From PALSA-600 sp963842335 (GTDB lineage Bacteria; Actinomycetota; Thermoleophilia; Gaiellales; Gaiellaceae), in assembly GCA_963842335.1 (NCBI GenBank), contig CAWJGF010000024.1, forward strand, positions 129,828 through 193,827: a DNA stretch of 64,000 nucleotides. The letters are read 5' to 3'. The translations under genes were made by a program, and so were the position numbers. The notes under the pieces were generated by a model. The model saw only the letters and a list, made by a program, of their open reading frames with translations, made no database searches and was not told the DNA's origin. Shown here piece after piece: positions 43,295-51,170 of the stretch (position 1 is its first letter; the number at the start of each line of letters is the position of its first letter).

Positions 43295-44191
43295 CTAGAA
43301 CTCCCGATCGAATTCGGTCTCGCCACTCGGCGAGATGTGGGCGGAGGCGCGGCGCGCGGCCCAGCACTGGTAGTTGACCGCCACCGGGTTCAAGGTCATG
43401 TGCGTGTCGGCGTGCTCGATGTGGCACTGGAGAACAGTGACGTCTCCGCCGAGCCCCATCGGGCCGATGCCGGTCTCGTTCAGCAACCCGTAGAGCTCGT
43501 CTTCGAGCTGCGCGACGAGCGGATCGGGGTTGCGTGTTCCGACCGGCCGGGTGATCGCCTCCTTCGCGAGGTACATCGCGTAGTCGGCCGTGCCGCCGAT
43601 GCCCACGCCGACGATCCCGGGCGGGCAGGGCTTGCCGCCCGCGCCGACGATCGACTCGAGGACGAAGCGCTTGATGCCGTTCACGCCGTCGGCGGGCACG
43701 CACATCTTCAGGAAGCTCATGTTCTCGGAGCCTGAGCCCTTCGGCACGCACTTCACGTCGAGCCCGTCCCAGTCCTCGATGAACTCCCAGTGGACGATCG
43801 GAAGGCGGTAGCCGATGTTCGGGCCGGTGTTCTCGCGCGTGATCGTGTGCACCGCGTTCGAACGCAACGGATGCTCGAGCGTCGCCCGCGCGGTGCCGCT
43901 CCGCAGCGACTCGTAGATGCGCGTCGGATGCAGCGGGAAGTGCTCGCCGACGCGGCAGGTGTAGACGGCAATGCCGGTGTCCTGGCAGACGAGGTTGTTC
44001 TCGCTGTCGGCGATCGAGACGTTGCGGTGGATCGTCTCGAGCACACGCCTCCCCGGCACCGAGGTCTCGCGCAGGCGCGCCGCGGCGAGCGCGTCGCGCA
44101 GATCCTGCGGGATGTCCTTCAACGCCCAGACGTACAGGTGCGCGGCCGCATCCTCGACGACGCCCGCCAGGTCGGTTTCAACGGTGCTCAT
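43295..44191 (-). CDS. Class I fumarate hydratase-type hydro-lyase, alpha (N-terminal) subunit
   Basis: This 298-aa [4Fe-4S] subunit has three cluster cysteines at CQDTGIAVY (about residue 70), MCVPADG (about 190) and KPCPPGIVGVGIGG (about 215). Further features are RENTGPNIGYRLP, CVPKGSGSENMSF and GVGIGGTADYAMYLAKEAITRPVG. It carries the catalytic cluster for dehydration/hydration of a malate-like substrate. The ATG at 44191 overlaps the flavoprotein stop (ATGA); earlier in-frame codons belong to the flavoprotein's other frame. Confidence 0.9.
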   Translation of the reverse strand: MSTVETDLAGVVEDAAAHLYVWALKDIPQDLRDALAAARLRETSVPGRRVLETIHRNVSIADSENNLVCQDTGIAVYTCRVGEHFPLHPTRIYESLRSGTARATLEHPLRSNAVHTITRENTGPNIGYRLPIVHWEFIEDWDGLDVKCVPKGSGSENMSFLKMCVPADGVNGIKRFVLESIVGAGGKPCPPGIVGVGIGGTADYAMYLAKEAITRPVGTRNPDPLVAQLEDELYGLLNETGIGPMGLGGDVTVLQCHIEHADTHMTLNPVAVNYQCWAARRASAHISPSGETEFDREF

Positions 44192-45384
44192 ACGCTCGCT
44201 TTCTCTGCGGCTGCCGAACCGGCGCGGCGTCCGAAGACGACGCACTCCAGCAGCGAGTTGCCCATCATCCGATTGCGGCCGTGGGTCCCGCCGGCGATCT
44301 CGCCGCAGGCATACACGCCGTCGATGGTGGTGGCGGCGTGCTCGTCGATCACGAGCCCGCCGTTCTGGTAGTGAAGAACCGGGTAGGTGAGGATCTTCTC
44401 CTTCAGCGGGTCGATACCGGAGCCGCGGTAGCGGCGAAGCATGTAAGGCAGCGACACCTCGGCATCTGCCGCGGGGATGAGGGTCGTGTCGAGGAACACC
44501 GCGGGGCGGCCGTCCGGCGTCCGCACGCCGTTGCCCCGCTCGACCTCGTCGACGATCGCCTGAGCGACCACGTCACGCGGGCCGAGCGAGTCGGTGAACT
44601 CCTCGCCGTGCGCGTTGAGCAGCACGGCGCCGTAGGCGCGCGTCGTCTCGGGAATGGAGTAGCCCTGCATGTTCGGCGGCCACGAGCCGCCGTTGGGGTG
44701 GTATTGCAGCGCATCGAGGTCACGGGCCTCGGCACCGAGGCCGAGCGCGATCTTCGTCACCTCGCCTGTCGCATTCGGATGGTTCGTCGAAAGCTCGCCA
44801 CGCTCTTCCGCCTCGCGGTAGCAACGGCCGCCCGCAGCCAGCACGACGGTGCCGGCGTCGACGGTGTGGTCGCCGAGCTGGGCACGCCAACTGCCGTTTG
44901 CTTGCCCGAGCTCGCGCAGCGGAGCGTTCGTGAGGCTCGTCCCGCTGCCGGCCTCCCAGGCTTCGCGGAGCTGTTTCGTGATCGCGTGGCCCGTGCGGTC
45001 GCCGACCTGAAGCAGCCGCTTACGGGTGGCGCCGCCGCAGCGGGCGAGCCGGTAGCCGCCGTTCTCGCGTGTGAACTCGACGCCGAGCTCCTCGAGCCAG
45101 TGAATCGCGGCGGGGGCCTCGGTCGTCAGGACGTCGACGAGACGCCGATCGGCGGTCTCGTGCGACGAGCGCCAGATGTCCTCGGCGTGGATCTCGGGCG
45201 AGTCGTCGTCGGCAAAAGCAGCCTGGATGCCGCCCTGGGCCTTCGAGGAGTTGTTCGCCTGGAGCGAGCCTTTCGTCGCGAGTGCCACGCGCGCGCCCGA
45301 GCGCTCGGCCGAGACGGCGGCCGCGAGGCCCGAGGCGCCGCTGCCGATCACGAGCACGTCGAATACCTGGGCCGGGCGCTCCAC
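44188..45384 (-). CDS. Fumarate reductase / L-aspartate oxidase-like flavoprotein
   Basis: This 398-aa FAD enzyme belongs to the SdhA/FrdA/NadB family. The dinucleotide fold starts at VLVIGSGASGLAAAVSAERSG, the FAD-linked segment is NNSSKAQGGIQAAF, and the active-site stretches are QYHPNGG, a PETTRA segment, RDVVAQAI, HYQNGGLVID and NRMMGNSLLECVVFGRRAG. The usual Thr of the T-E-x-x-R active-site motif is Pro, and HPT reads HPN, so the substrate may not be fumarate or aspartate. It ends before the C-terminal helical domain of SdhA/NadB. It is the first gene of the long minus-strand operon. Confidence 0.82.
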   Translation of the reverse strand: MERPAQVFDVLVIGSGASGLAAAVSAERSGARVALATKGSLQANNSSKAQGGIQAAFADDDSPEIHAEDIWRSSHETADRRLVDVLTTEAPAAIHWLEELGVEFTRENGGYRLARCGGATRKRLLQVGDRTGHAITKQLREAWEAGSGTSLTNAPLRELGQANGSWRAQLGDHTVDAGTVVLAAGGRCYREAEERGELSTNHPNATGEVTKIALGLGAEARDLDALQYHPNGGSWPPNMQGYSIPETTRAYGAVLLNAHGEEFTDSLGPRDVVAQAIVDEVERGNGVRTPDGRPAVFLDTTLIPAADAEVSLPYMLRRYRGSGIDPLKEKILTYPVLHYQNGGLVIDEHAATTIDGVYACGEIAGGTHGRNRMMGNSLLECVVFGRRAGSAAAEKASV

Positions 45385-45487
45385 GGCGAGGACAATACCT
45401 GAGATTAGCTATCGTTATGCATTGTTCACTGCCCTGGTAGGGAAACCGCTATCGTCGGCGCCTTCGTCAACAGGGGAGTGACTCAGC
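45385..45487. promoter_or_regulatory. Divergent promoter region of the sulfur operon and a protease gene
   Basis: This 103-bp gap is relatively AT-rich for the window (GAGATTAGCTATCGTTATGCATTG core) and must drive the flavoprotein-to-PIG-L operon leftward and the protease rightward. The 8-mer GCTATCGT occurs twice, at 45408-45415 and 45448-45455, exactly 40 bp apart, and could be a regulator site. A GGGGAG ribosome-binding sequence precedes the protease ATG by about 10 nt. No confident -35/-10 pair was assigned. Confidence 0.4.
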
Positions 45488-46240
45488 ATGAAGAAGGCTC
45501 TGCTCGCGGCCGTCGCGGCGGCATCGCTCGTGTTCGTCGGGATCGCGGTTGCGATCGTGAACGGCGGGCCCGACGGCACCGGCCATCCGTCGGTCGGCGC
45601 GCTGCTCGCGCCGCAGGCGTTCTCGGACGGCACCTGGGAGGAATGCACCGGCACGCTCATCTCGCCGACCGTGTTCCTGACGGCCGAGCACTGCGACGAA
45701 GGGCTCACCATCGTCAAGGTGACGTTCGACTCGAGCTACGACTCGGCGACCGGCACCACCTACTCGGGGACGTGGCACGGCGACCCGGACTACTCGAAGA
45801 ACCAGGGCGATCCGCATGACCTCGCGGTCGTCGTGCTCGACAGGCCGGTGCCCGGCGTCACGCCGTCGCAGCTGCCCGCGCTCGGGCAACTCGACTCGCT
45901 CTCACATGGCGCATCGATCACGTCGGTTGGCTACGGCGCGCAGTCGGTCACAATGGGCAAGGGTGGGGCGACCTTCCACTACGCCGACGTCCGCTACGTC
46001 GCGACCGGCTCGGTCAACGCGCTGACTCCGACCTGGATCCGCGCCTCGATGAACCCGGCGACGGGGAACGGCGGCACGTGTTACGGCGACTCGGGTGGCC
46101 CGAACTTCCTCGGCGACACGAACATCATCGCCGGGACGACGATCACGGGCGATTTCGTCTGCCGGGCGACGAACGTCGACTACCGACTGGACACACCGTC
46201 CGCCCGCGCGTTTCTCGGGCAGTTCGTGACGCTTCCGTAG
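45488..46240 (+). CDS. Secreted trypsin-like serine protease
   Basis: This 250-aa protein has a signal peptide (KKALLAAVAAASLVFVGIAVA) followed by a chymotrypsin-fold domain. The catalytic triad is visible as His68 in TAEHC, Asp111 in PHDLAVV and Ser202 in CYGDSGGP. A Cys pair brackets the first active-site loop (EECTG, EHC). It should be an active extracellular peptidase. There is no clear propeptide. It is transcribed alone and ends at a strong hairpin terminator. Confidence 0.9.
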   Translation: MKKALLAAVAAASLVFVGIAVAIVNGGPDGTGHPSVGALLAPQAFSDGTWEECTGTLISPTVFLTAEHCDEGLTIVKVTFDSSYDSATGTTYSGTWHGDPDYSKNQGDPHDLAVVVLDRPVPGVTPSQLPALGQLDSLSHGASITSVGYGAQSVTMGKGGATFHYADVRYVATGSVNALTPTWIRASMNPATGNGGTCYGDSGGPNFLGDTNIIAGTTITGDFVCRATNVDYRLDTPSARAFLGQFVTLP

Positions 46241-46248
46241 GTCGAGGC

Positions 46249-46282
46249 GACGGCGGCGGAGGCGCGTGCCTCCGCCGCCGTC
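46249..46282. terminator. Bidirectional hairpin terminator between convergent genes
   Basis: GACGGCGGCGGAGGC pairs perfectly over 15 bp with GCCTCCGCCGCCGTC around a GCGT loop. It lies 8 bp after the protease stop and covers the last codon of the convergent dehydrogenase gene. No U-tract follows, as is common in high-GC actinobacteria. Confidence 0.8.
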
Positions 46283-47231
46283 ACCAGATCGTCTCGAGCA
46301 GCTGCAGGATCTCGCCGGCGGTCGCCGGGCGTGGGTTGGCCTGGTTGCCGGCGCGCGCGGCGGCGGCCGCGGCGATGTGCGGCAGGTCGGCCTCGGGGAC
46401 TGCGAAGCCGCGAAGCCGCTCGAAGCCACCGAGAAGCGCCAGTTCCCGGGTGCGCTCCACGGCGTCGCCCCCGATCGCCTCGGCGAAGCGCTCGACTTCG
46501 TCCGGCACGATCTCGCGGTTGAAGGCGAGCGCGGGCGGCAGGCAGAGAGCGTTCATCGCGCCGTGCGGGAGCCCGTAGGCGCCGCCGAGCGCCTGTGCCA
46601 TCGCATGCGCGAGCCCAAGTCCCGCCAGGCCGAGCGCATGGCCGGCGTGCATCGCCCCACGGAGGAGCTCCTCCCGAGCCGCACGGTCGGAGCCGTCGGC
46701 GAGCACGCGTGGAAGGGCCGCTGCGATCAGCCGTGCCCCCGCGAGCGCCTGCTCGTCGCCTTCGGGCGAGCGCCCGGCAACGTAGATCGCCTCGGCGCAG
46801 TGAGCGAGAGCGTTCAGCGCAGTCCCCGCGCTGTCGGCGCGCGGCAGGCCGAGCGTCAGGCCGACGTCGTAGAGGATCCCGACCGGCCGGGCACCGGCGC
46901 CGCCGCCCGTGATGCGCCGGTCGGGTGAGCGGATGCCGTAGAACGTCGTCCACTCGGCGCCGGAATAGGTCGTCGGGACGTGTACGACCGGCAGGCCGCT
47001 CGATGCCGAGGCGTGCTTGCCGGTGTCGATTGCCGATCCGCCGCCGACCGCGAGCAGGCCGTCGGCGTCATCGGGCACATCGGTCGACTCGGAAGGGACC
47101 TCGCTGAGGAGGCCGGCGCCGGCCGGCAGGTCGAGGTTGCGCCAGCGCGGGCTCGCGATCACGAACGGGTGCCCGATCCCGACCTCAGCGAGCAGGGAAG
47201 GAAGCTCGCCGAGTCCCCAGCGAACGATCAC
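46281..47231 (-). CDS. Iron-containing alcohol dehydrogenase family protein (maleylacetate reductase-like)
   Basis: This 316-aa dehydrogenase has a NAD(P)-binding loop GGGSAIDTGKHAS near residue 78, VVHVPTTYSGAEWT, and the C-terminal metal-binding helices GLGLAHAMAQALGGAYGLPHGAMNALCLP, which contain the conserved His ligands. Maleylacetate reductases of aromatic-ring degradation share this length and PTTYSGAE. No ring-cleavage genes are nearby, so the substrate is uncertain. Its start overlaps the LysR stop by 4 bp. Confidence 0.82.
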   Translation of the reverse strand: MIVRWGLGELPSLLAEVGIGHPFVIASPRWRNLDLPAGAGLLSEVPSESTDVPDDADGLLAVGGGSAIDTGKHASASSGLPVVHVPTTYSGAEWTTFYGIRSPDRRITGGGAGARPVGILYDVGLTLGLPRADSAGTALNALAHCAEAIYVAGRSPEGDEQALAGARLIAAALPRVLADGSDRAAREELLRGAMHAGHALGLAGLGLAHAMAQALGGAYGLPHGAMNALCLPPALAFNREIVPDEVERFAEAIGGDAVERTRELALLGGFERLRGFAVPEADLPHIAAAAAARAGNQANPRPATAGEILQLLETIW

Positions 47232-48136
47232 GCCGGCAGCTGCAGCGGCGGCCGTTCGCGGGCGAACTGCACGAACGCCCTGGCCGCGCGCGTCTCGGCA
47301 CGGCCACTCGCCCGCACGAGGTGGATCTGGCGCTCGAGCTCGAGCCCCTCGACATGAGCCTCGACGAGCGTCCCCGCGGCCAGGTCGTTCTCGACCGACG
47401 AACGCGAGATGAAGGTGACGCCGTACCCGCCGCGTACGGCGCTCGTGACCGACTCCTGCAGACCGAGCTCGAGGCGGACGTCGAGATCTCGGAGGCGGGT
47501 GCCGACGCGCCGGAGCTCGTCCTCGATCATCTGACGGACGCCCGCGCCGTCCTGCATCACGATCAGCGTTTCGCCGTGCAGGTCGTCGAGGGAAACCGTG
47601 CGCCCGGCGAACGAGTGGCCTGGTGGGCAGGCGAGGATCACGGTGTCGCGGAAGAACGGCTCGTACTCCACGCCGCGATGGCGCGGCGCGGCGCCGACGA
47701 CGCCCAGCTCGAGCGTCCGGTCGGCGACACGCTCGACGACGGTCTGCGTATCGAACACGCTCAGCGCGACGTGGATCTGCGGGTGGACGTCCGCGAATTG
47801 ACAGAGGAGCTGCGAGAGCACGACGCCGCCGGGGCCGGTCGACGCCCCGATCTCGAAGGTGCCGGCGAGCTCTCCAGTCGCCTCGTCGGCAAGCTCGCTC
47901 GTGATCTCGTCCTCGAGCGCGAGCAGGCGCTGGGCGCCGCGATAGAGGCGCAGGCCGGCTTCCGTCGGCTCGACCCGACGCCCGGAGCGATCGAGGAGCT
48001 GCGTCCCGAGCCGCTTCTCGAGCGCGCGCACCTGGAGCGAGACGGCGGGCTGCGTCACCCCGAGCCGCTCGGCCGCGAGCGAGAACGACTTGCGCTCGAC
48101 AACCTCACAGAACGCGTGCAACTGGCGCGTGTCCAT
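47228..48136 (-). CDS. LysR family transcriptional regulator
   Basis: This 302-aa regulator has an N-terminal winged helix-turn-helix (RQLHAFCEVVERKSFSLAAERLGVTQPAVSLQVRALEKRLG, split here by a turn). The C-terminal substrate-binding domain starts at ELAGTFEIGASTGPGG and resembles CysB/CysL-type sensors. It is co-directional with and overlaps the dehydrogenase gene (ATGA), which is less usual than the divergent LysR layout. It probably controls this small operon. Confidence 0.92.
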   Translation of the reverse strand: MDTRQLHAFCEVVERKSFSLAAERLGVTQPAVSLQVRALEKRLGTQLLDRSGRRVEPTEAGLRLYRGAQRLLALEDEITSELADEATGELAGTFEIGASTGPGGVVLSQLLCQFADVHPQIHVALSVFDTQTVVERVADRTLELGVVGAAPRHRGVEYEPFFRDTVILACPPGHSFAGRTVSLDDLHGETLIVMQDGAGVRQMIEDELRRVGTRLRDLDVRLELGLQESVTSAVRGGYGVTFISRSSVENDLAAGTLVEAHVEGLELERQIHLVRASGRAETRAARAFVQFARERPPLQLPA

Positions 48137-48176
48137 AACAGAAACTTATACGACGCGGCGCTGGGCGGCGGGACAC

Positions 48177-48220
48177 GGCCAAACGAGAGTCACAGAAGGG
48201 TGACATTCCCTCCACAGGCC
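48177..48220 (+). repeat. 44-nt dispersed intergenic repeat, copy 2
   Basis: This is the partner of the repeat at 26989-27032 (about 34 of 44 bases identical, same orientation). It lies in the 91-bp gap between the LysR start and the VOC stop. It shares GCCAAACGAG and TCCACAGGCC ends and contains GTGAC in the middle. Confidence 0.5.
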
Positions 48221-48227
48221 CGGGGGC

Positions 48228-48587
48228 TCAGGCCTGGCGGAACTCGAGGCGGTTGCCGAACGGGTCGGCGGCGAAGAACCGGCGCGAGCCCGGGATCGAG
48301 TCGTCGTCGGCTGTTTCGACCCCCGCGGCGGCTAGCCGGGCCTTCAGGCCGTCGAGGTCAGACGAGACGAGACCCGGGTGTGCCTTCAGCGCCGGCGCGA
48401 ACGGCTCCTCGACGCCGACGTGCAGCTCCTGGTCGCCCGCGCGGAACCAGCAGCCCCCGCGCGAGCGGAGCGCCCGGGGCTTGGGCAGTTCCTCGAGCCC
48501 GAGCAACGCGCCGTAGAACGCGCGGGCGACGGCCTCGCAACCCGGGGGCGCGGCAACCTGAACGTGATCGATCCCCGTGATCGTCAT
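48228..48587 (-). CDS. VOC (glyoxalase/bleomycin-resistance) family protein
   Basis: This 119-aa protein is a single vicinal-oxygen-chelate domain: ITGIDHVQVAAPPGCEAVARAFYGALLGLEE forms the first beta-alpha-beta-beta-beta unit (split across a loop), and RFFAADPFGNRLEFRQ ends the second, with His and Glu at the usual metal positions. Catalytic type (isomerase, dioxygenase or binding protein) cannot be told. The ATG at 48587 lies only 24 bp from the divergent sugar transferase start. Confidence 0.85.
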   Translation of the reverse strand: MTITGIDHVQVAAPPGCEAVARAFYGALLGLEELPKPRALRSRGGCWFRAGDQELHVGVEEPFAPALKAHPGLVSSDLDGLKARLAAAGVETADDDSIPGSRRFFAADPFGNRLEFRQA

Positions 48588-48611
48588 GACCGACTGTCTA
48601 CCATCGACCGC

Positions 48612-49286
48612 GTGACACCCGCGCCGCCTCCGCTGGAGGACACGCTCGTCAGCGGTTACACGCGGCTCGCGTCCGACGCGGCCCACCGACGCATCGACAT
48701 CGAGCTGCGCGTCCTCGACATCCTCTTCGCGGGGATCTTCAGCATCCTGCTGCTGCCCGTCGCCCTCATCCTTGCGCTCCTCCTCCTCGTGTCGAGCGGC
48801 CGGCCGATCCTGTACCAGGGCGAGCGGGTGGGGCGCCGCGGGCACTTCTTCCAGATGCTGAAGTTCCGGACGCTGAAGCGCGGGGCCGAGGAACGCATCG
48901 GCCAGTACCTCGGCGAGGAGCTCGTGCGCCGCACCGACGCCGAGTTGACGGGAATCGGACGCTGGCTGAAAGCGACGCAGCTCGACGAGATCCCCCAGCT
49001 CTGGAACGTGCTCGTGGGCGACATGTCGTTCGTCGGGCCGCGGCCGATCAGGCCGCGCTTCTTCACCGAGCTCGCGCACGAGCTTCCCTCGTACTGGCAG
49101 CGCCTCGTCGTCCGCCCCGGGCTCACGGGTCTCGCGCAGGTACGCCGCGGTTACGAGACCTCGATGGCGGAGAAGCTCGCGCACGATCTCGAATGGATCG
49201 CCGACCGGTCCGTGCGTATGTATCTGCGCACGCTCGTCGTCACGGGCACCCGCGTGCTGCGGCAGGCCTTCGGCCACCGTCCATAG
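48612..49286 (+). CDS. Undecaprenyl-phosphate sugar phosphotransferase (bacterial sugar transferase)
   Basis: This 224-aa monotopic phosphoglycosyl transferase starts glycan assembly by moving a sugar phosphate from UDP-sugar to undecaprenyl phosphate. It has one N-terminal hydrophobic segment (VLDILFAGIFSILLLPVALIL). The core motifs follow: GRPILYQGERVGRRGHFFQMLKFRT (split by a turn), LDEIPQLWNVLVGDMSFVGPRP and the closing PGLTGLAQV. Its small size fits the PglC-like catalytic core rather than WbaP. The GTG start at 48612 gives the standard core length. The asnB gene follows after 9 bp. Confidence 0.9.
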   Translation: MTPAPPPLEDTLVSGYTRLASDAAHRRIDIELRVLDILFAGIFSILLLPVALILALLLLVSSGRPILYQGERVGRRGHFFQMLKFRTLKRGAEERIGQYLGEELVRRTDAELTGIGRWLKATQLDEIPQLWNVLVGDMSFVGPRPIRPRFFTELAHELPSYWQRLVVRPGLTGLAQVRRGYETSMAEKLAHDLEWIADRSVRMYLRTLVVTGTRVLRQAFGHRP

Positions 49287-49295
49287 ACTCACCCC

Positions 49296-51170
49296 ATGTG
49301 CGGGATCTGCGGAATCGCCGGCACCCATGGCGTCGTCGATCCCGAGCGGCTCGCCCGGATGTCCGCGACGCTCCTCCATCGCGGCCCCGATTCCGACGGC
49401 TCGCACCTGGACGGCCCGGTCGGCATCGCCGCTCGCCGGCTCGCGATCATCGACCTGACGGGCGGCGACCAGCCGATCGCGAACGAGAACGGCTCGGTCG
49501 TCGTCGTCCAGAACGGCGAGATCTACAACTACCGCGAGCTGATGCACGAGCTCGAACGCGCAGGCCATCGGTTTCGAAGCCGGTGCGACACCGAGGTGCT
49601 CGTGCACGGCTACGAGCAGTGGGGCGCAAAGCTGTGGGAGCGGCTGCGCGGGATGTTCGCCGTCGCCGTATGGGACGCGCGCGAGCAGCGCCTCGTCCTT
49701 GCGCGCGATCGCTTCGGGATCAAACCCCTGTACTACCGCGACGTGGACGGCGAGCTGTCATTCGCATCCGAGCTCGACGCTCTGCCGAAAGGTGACATCG
49801 ACCTCGACGCACTCGAAGGCTTCCTCGCGTTCAACGTCGTCCCCGCGCCGCTCTCGATCTTCGAGAAGATCCGGAAGCTCCTGCCGGGCCACGTACTGAC
49901 ATGGCAGCACGGGAGCACGACGATCGAGCGCTACGCGCGCACCGGGCCGTTGCCGACGCGCCACAACGACGACGAGGCCGATCTGGTCGAAGAGTGCCGC
50001 GCGCGCCTGCGCGACTCCGTGCGCGCGCATCTGATCGCCGACGTCCCGGTCGGCGTCCTCCTCTCGGGAGGCGTTGACTCGGGCGCGCTCACGGCACTCG
50101 CGGCCGAGGCGTCGTCGGGGCCGGTGCGAACGTTCTCGATCGGCTTCGAGGAAGCGTCATTCGATGAGCTCGGCGGCGCGCGTCTCGTCGCCGAGCGTTA
50201 CGGGACGACCCATCGGGAGTTGACACTGCGCCCGAACGCGGCGCTGCTCCTGCCGGCTCTTGCCGACGCATTCGATGAGCCGTTCGCAGATTCGTCGTCG
50301 CTGCCCACCTATCTCGTCTCGAAGCTCGCCGCCGAAGACGTCAAGGTTGCGCTCTCCGGCGAGGGCGGCGACGAGCTCTTCGGCGGCTACTACACCTACG
50401 TCGCCGATCTCCTGGCCGAACGCCTCGGGCCGCTCGCGGCGCGGTCGCGCCCGCTCGTCGAGCGTCTTCCCTCCTCGAGCAAGCGCGCGAGCCTCGACTA
50501 CAAGCTGAAGCGCTTCACGCAGGCTGCGCACTTGCCGCCGCTCGAACGTCACCACACCTTCAAGGAGATCTTCAGCGCAGACGTGCGCGCCGAGCTGACC
50601 GGGCACACAAGCAACTTCGACCCGCTCGGCAGCTACCGAGCACGCTTTGCGGAGACCGAGGGCAGCGAGCTCTTGACGCGTCTCCAGGATGTCGACTTCG
50701 GTCTGTATCTCGTCGACGACCTGCTGACGAAGACCGATCGAGCGTCGATGGCCTGGTCGCTCGAGACGCGCGTCCCGTTCATGGACACGGTCGTCTCGAA
50801 CTTCGCGTTCTCCCTGCCCGTGCGACACAAGGTGCGCGGGTTCTCGAAGAAACGCCTGCTGCGCAAGGCGGTCGCGCCTTTGCTTCCCCGCGAGATCGTG
50901 CACGGCCGGAAACGCGGCTTCTCGATTCCCGCCGCCGCATGGCTGCGTGGCGACCTGGAGCCGTTCGCCCGCGAGACCCTCTCGCCTGACACGCTGCGGC
51001 GGCAGGGATTCCTGCAACCGGCCGCGGTGACGCAACTGATCGACGACCACGTCGCGCGTCGAGCCGATCTCTCCCGGCAGCTCTGGGGGCTGCTCGCGTT
51101 CACCCTCTGGTACGAACGGCACGTCGAGGACATCCGGCATGACACATCGCTCGAGACGGTGGTCGCATGA
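49296..51170 (+). CDS. asnB: Asparagine synthase (glutamine-hydrolysing)
   Basis: This 624-aa amidotransferase has an N-terminal Ntn glutaminase domain beginning MCGICGIAG, with Cys2 as the nucleophile. The C-terminal synthetase domain has the PP-loop LSGGVDSG at residues 256-263. Further features are LSGEGGDELFGGYYTY and TDRASMAWSLETRVPFMD. AsnB-type enzymes in polysaccharide loci often amidate sugar acids or other carboxylates instead of aspartate, so a glycan-modifying role is possible. It is followed by the DUF354 gene with a 4-bp overlap. Confidence 0.93.
   Translation: MCGICGIAGTHGVVDPERLARMSATLLHRGPDSDGSHLDGPVGIAARRLAIIDLTGGDQPIANENGSVVVVQNGEIYNYRELMHELERAGHRFRSRCDTEVLVHGYEQWGAKLWERLRGMFAVAVWDAREQRLVLARDRFGIKPLYYRDVDGELSFASELDALPKGDIDLDALEGFLAFNVVPAPLSIFEKIRKLLPGHVLTWQHGSTTIERYARTGPLPTRHNDDEADLVEECRARLRDSVRAHLIADVPVGVLLSGGVDSGALTALAAEASSGPVRTFSIGFEEASFDELGGARLVAERYGTTHRELTLRPNAALLLPALADAFDEPFADSSSLPTYLVSKLAAEDVKVALSGEGGDELFGGYYTYVADLLAERLGPLAARSRPLVERLPSSSKRASLDYKLKRFTQAAHLPPLERHHTFKEIFSADVRAELTGHTSNFDPLGSYRARFAETEGSELLTRLQDVDFGLYLVDDLLTKTDRASMAWSLETRVPFMDTVVSNFAFSLPVRHKVRGFSKKRLLRKAVAPLLPREIVHGRKRGFSIPAAAWLRGDLEPFARETLSPDTLRRQGFLQPAAVTQLIDDHVARRADLSRQLWGLLAFTLWYERHVEDIRHDTSLETVVA

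Noticed and set aside
44188..45384. Naming the flavoprotein nadB (L-aspartate oxidase)
   Set aside because: The family is shared with SdhA/FrdA, the active-site motifs deviate, and no nadA or nadC lies nearby, so a specific name is not supported.
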